Assembly: GCA_002389705.1 (NCBI GenBank)
Contig: DGQJ01000378.1
Location: 7,957-14,020 of the forward strand
Direction: 5' to 3'
DNA length: 6,064 bases
Origin: Bacteroidales bacterium UBA4417
GTDB taxonomy: Bacteria > Bacteroidota > Bacteroidia > Bacteroidales > UBA4417
Of the stretch, positions 4,846 to 6,064 are shown piece after piece. Position 1 is the first letter of the stretch. Each line of letters begins with the position of its first letter. Below the pieces are notes generated by a model. That model was given only the letters and a program-made list of their open reading frames with translations. It did not search any database and was not told the origin of the DNA. The position numbers and the translations under genes are program-made.

Positions 4846-6036
4846 ATGACAACATACCCGCAAATTATCCTGAAACCTGGTAAAGAAGGCCCGGTAGTAC
4901 GTTTTCATCCCTGGATTTTTTCGGGGGCGATTGCAAAAACAGTCGGGAATCCTTCGGAAGGCGATATCGTGGAATGCTTCAGCGCTTCGGGCAAATACCT
5001 GGCGACCGGTCACTGTATGCCTGGTTCATTGGCCGTGAAGCTTTTTACCTTTGAACGCCAGGAAATAAACCAGCATTTCTGGCAGAAAAAAATTGAAATG
5101 GCCTGGCGGGTGAGGCAAGCTGTCGGGCTAACCCAACATCCGCTGACTAACGCTTTTCGGCTGGTGCACAACGAAGGAGATAATTTGCCGGGACTTATTA
5201 TTGATGTTTATGGTGAAATGGCGGTGCTTCAGGCGCATACTACCGGTATGCACGACACCAGGCAGCAACTGGCCGAAGCAGTTTTGAAAGCGGGTAATGG
5301 CAGAATAACCACTGTATACGATAAAAGTGCCGAAGCCATTCGCAAAATGACCGGCCGAAAGGTGGAAGATGGTTTCCTTGCCGGAAATACAGGCGCTTGT
5401 GAAGTGCTCGAAAACGGGCATCGGTTTTTTGTGGATGCCGTTTGTGGTCAGAAAACCGGTTTCTTCGTCGATCAGCGTGAAAACCGCGAATGCCTGGCCC
5501 GGTTTGCTGCAGGCAGAAATGTTCTGAATATGTTCGGGTATACAGGAGGTTTCTCGGTTTATGCTGCCAAAGCCGGAGCCAGGCAGGTACATACGGTCGA
5601 CAGTTCAGCACCTGCCATTGCAATGGCTGCCAGAAATATGCAACTCAACGGTTTTGGTGGTCCCGAATACGAATGCATTGTTGCCGATGCCCGGAAATAT
5701 ATTGAGAACATGCAACAGGATCAGTACGACCTCGTAATTCTCGATCCACCGGCGTATGCCAAAAATGTGGCATCGCGCAACCAGGCGCTTAAAGGATACC
5801 GTACTTTGAATGCACTGGCATTGGCGAAAATTAAAAGCGGGGGTATTTTATTTACCTTTTCCTGTTCGCAGGTGGTCGACCGGCAGATGTTTACTTCGGC
5901 CGTAACAGCCGCAGCCATTGATGCGGGGCGCCAGGTACGGATCATTCAGCACCTTTCGCAGCCAGCCGATCATCCTATCAATATTTTTCACCAGGAAGGG
6001 GAGTATCTTAAAGGACTGGTGCTGATGGTGGAATGA
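4846..6036 (+). CDS. rlmI: Class I SAM-dependent 23S rRNA methyltransferase, RlmI-type
   Basis: A complete 396-residue protein with the two-part RlmI architecture. Residues about 5-70 form a PUA-like RNA-binding domain, including the family hallmark RFHPWIFSGAI at 19-29. A middle linker domain (about 75-200, with LVHNEGDNLPGLIIDVYG) leads to KTGFFVDQREN (203-213) and a Rossmann methyltransferase domain: SAM-binding LNMFGYTGGFSVYA (227-240), acidic ribose-binding VDSS (251-254), VADARKY (279-285), the LDPPAYAKN motif (299-307) and TFSCS (337-341). In E. coli, RlmI makes m5C at position 1962 of 23S rRNA; C340 in the SCS motif is a candidate nucleophile. The length matches the family (about 390-400). 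The start at ATG 4846 gives the expected N terminus and lies just after a -7 box. The gene appears to stand alone, with repeats on both sides. The exact target nucleotide in this organism is inferred from homology. Confidence 0.92.
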   Translation: MTTYPQIILKPGKEGPVVRFHPWIFSGAIAKTVGNPSEGDIVECFSASGKYLATGHCMPGSLAVKLFTFERQEINQHFWQKKIEMAWRVRQAVGLTQHPLTNAFRLVHNEGDNLPGLIIDVYGEMAVLQAHTTGMHDTRQQLAEAVLKAGNGRITTVYDKSAEAIRKMTGRKVEDGFLAGNTGACEVLENGHRFFVDAVCGQKTGFFVDQRENRECLARFAAGRNVLNMFGYTGGFSVYAAKAGARQVHTVDSSAPAIAMAARNMQLNGFGGPEYECIVADARKYIENMQQDQYDLVILDPPAYAKNVASRNQALKGYRTLNALALAKIKSGGILFTFSCSQVVDRQMFTSAVTAAAIDAGRQVRIIQHLSQPADHPINIFHQEGEYLKGLVLMVE

Positions 6037-6040
6037 TATG

Positions 6041-6064
6041 AAAGGATAAAGGATAAAGGATAAA
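6041..6064. repeat. Heptamer tandem repeat (AAAGGAT)n, running off the window
   Basis: Three perfect copies of AAAGGAT (6041-6047, 6048-6054, 6055-6061) are followed by AAA at the window edge, so the true copy number is unknown. The array begins 4 bases after the rlmI stop codon. There is no hairpin or T run, so it is not a terminator. It resembles the short 7-base tandem repeats found between genes in some bacterial genomes. Confidence 0.85.

Noticed and set aside
5128..5592. A 154-codon open frame on the minus strand, and an overlapping 127-codon frame at 5240-5623
   Set aside because: Both lie wholly inside the well-supported rRNA methyltransferase gene on the plus strand. Their translations show no family motif, and they have no promoter box of their own.

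Overview
The window looks like ordinary chromosomal DNA from a member of the Bacteroidota, probably a Bacteroidales-type environmental or gut lineage. Three things support this. Every firmly assigned transcription unit that starts inside the window has a TAnnTTTG element (the Bacteroidota sigma -7 box) within 36 bases of its start codon. Shine-Dalgarno sequences are essentially absent. The protein families are typical: a dolichyl-phosphate-mannose-synthase-like GT2 enzyme next to dihydroorotase, a MORN-type lipoprotein, a secreted EEP-fold nuclease/phosphatase and a coiled-coil Cbp1-like lipoprotein. The species cannot be named from the sequence.

Layout: (1) 1-216, + strand: the last 71 codons of a polyprenol-phosphate mannosyltransferase, closed by a strong rho-independent terminator at 240-271. 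(2) 327-2171, + strand: a promoter, then dihydroorotase (pyrC, best start ATG 363) and, 9 bases after its stop, a 150-residue MORN-repeat lipoprotein. These two form a likely operon. (3) 2172-2278: a convergent junction with an imperfect long hairpin that may terminate transcription. (4) 2279-3310, - strand: a secreted endonuclease/exonuclease/phosphatase-family protein with a -7 box almost touching its ATG, suggesting a leaderless or near-leaderless mRNA. (5) 3386-4371, - strand: a monocistronic unit (promoter, coiled-coil lipoprotein, terminator) for a probable surface or periplasmic Cbp1-like adhesin. (6) 4332-4845: about 510 bases without a convincing gene, AT-rich on its left side. It carries a doubtful 70-codon ORF and two short tandem-repeat tracts. 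(7) 4820-6036, + strand: a promoter and a complete RlmI-type 23S rRNA methyltransferase. A heptamer tandem repeat follows its stop and runs off the window end.

The genes do not form one pathway. pyrC is pyrimidine biosynthesis, rlmI is ribosome modification, the mannosyltransferase is envelope glycan synthesis, and the other three are exported proteins. I found no mobile element, CRISPR array, tRNA, rRNA, toxin-antitoxin or defence system, and nothing I would call a new biological system. The points worth a second look are modest: start-site corrections implied by the promoters, the possible leaderless gene, O-glycosylation-like sequons in the coiled-coil lipoprotein, and a 7-base period shared by several intergenic repeats.
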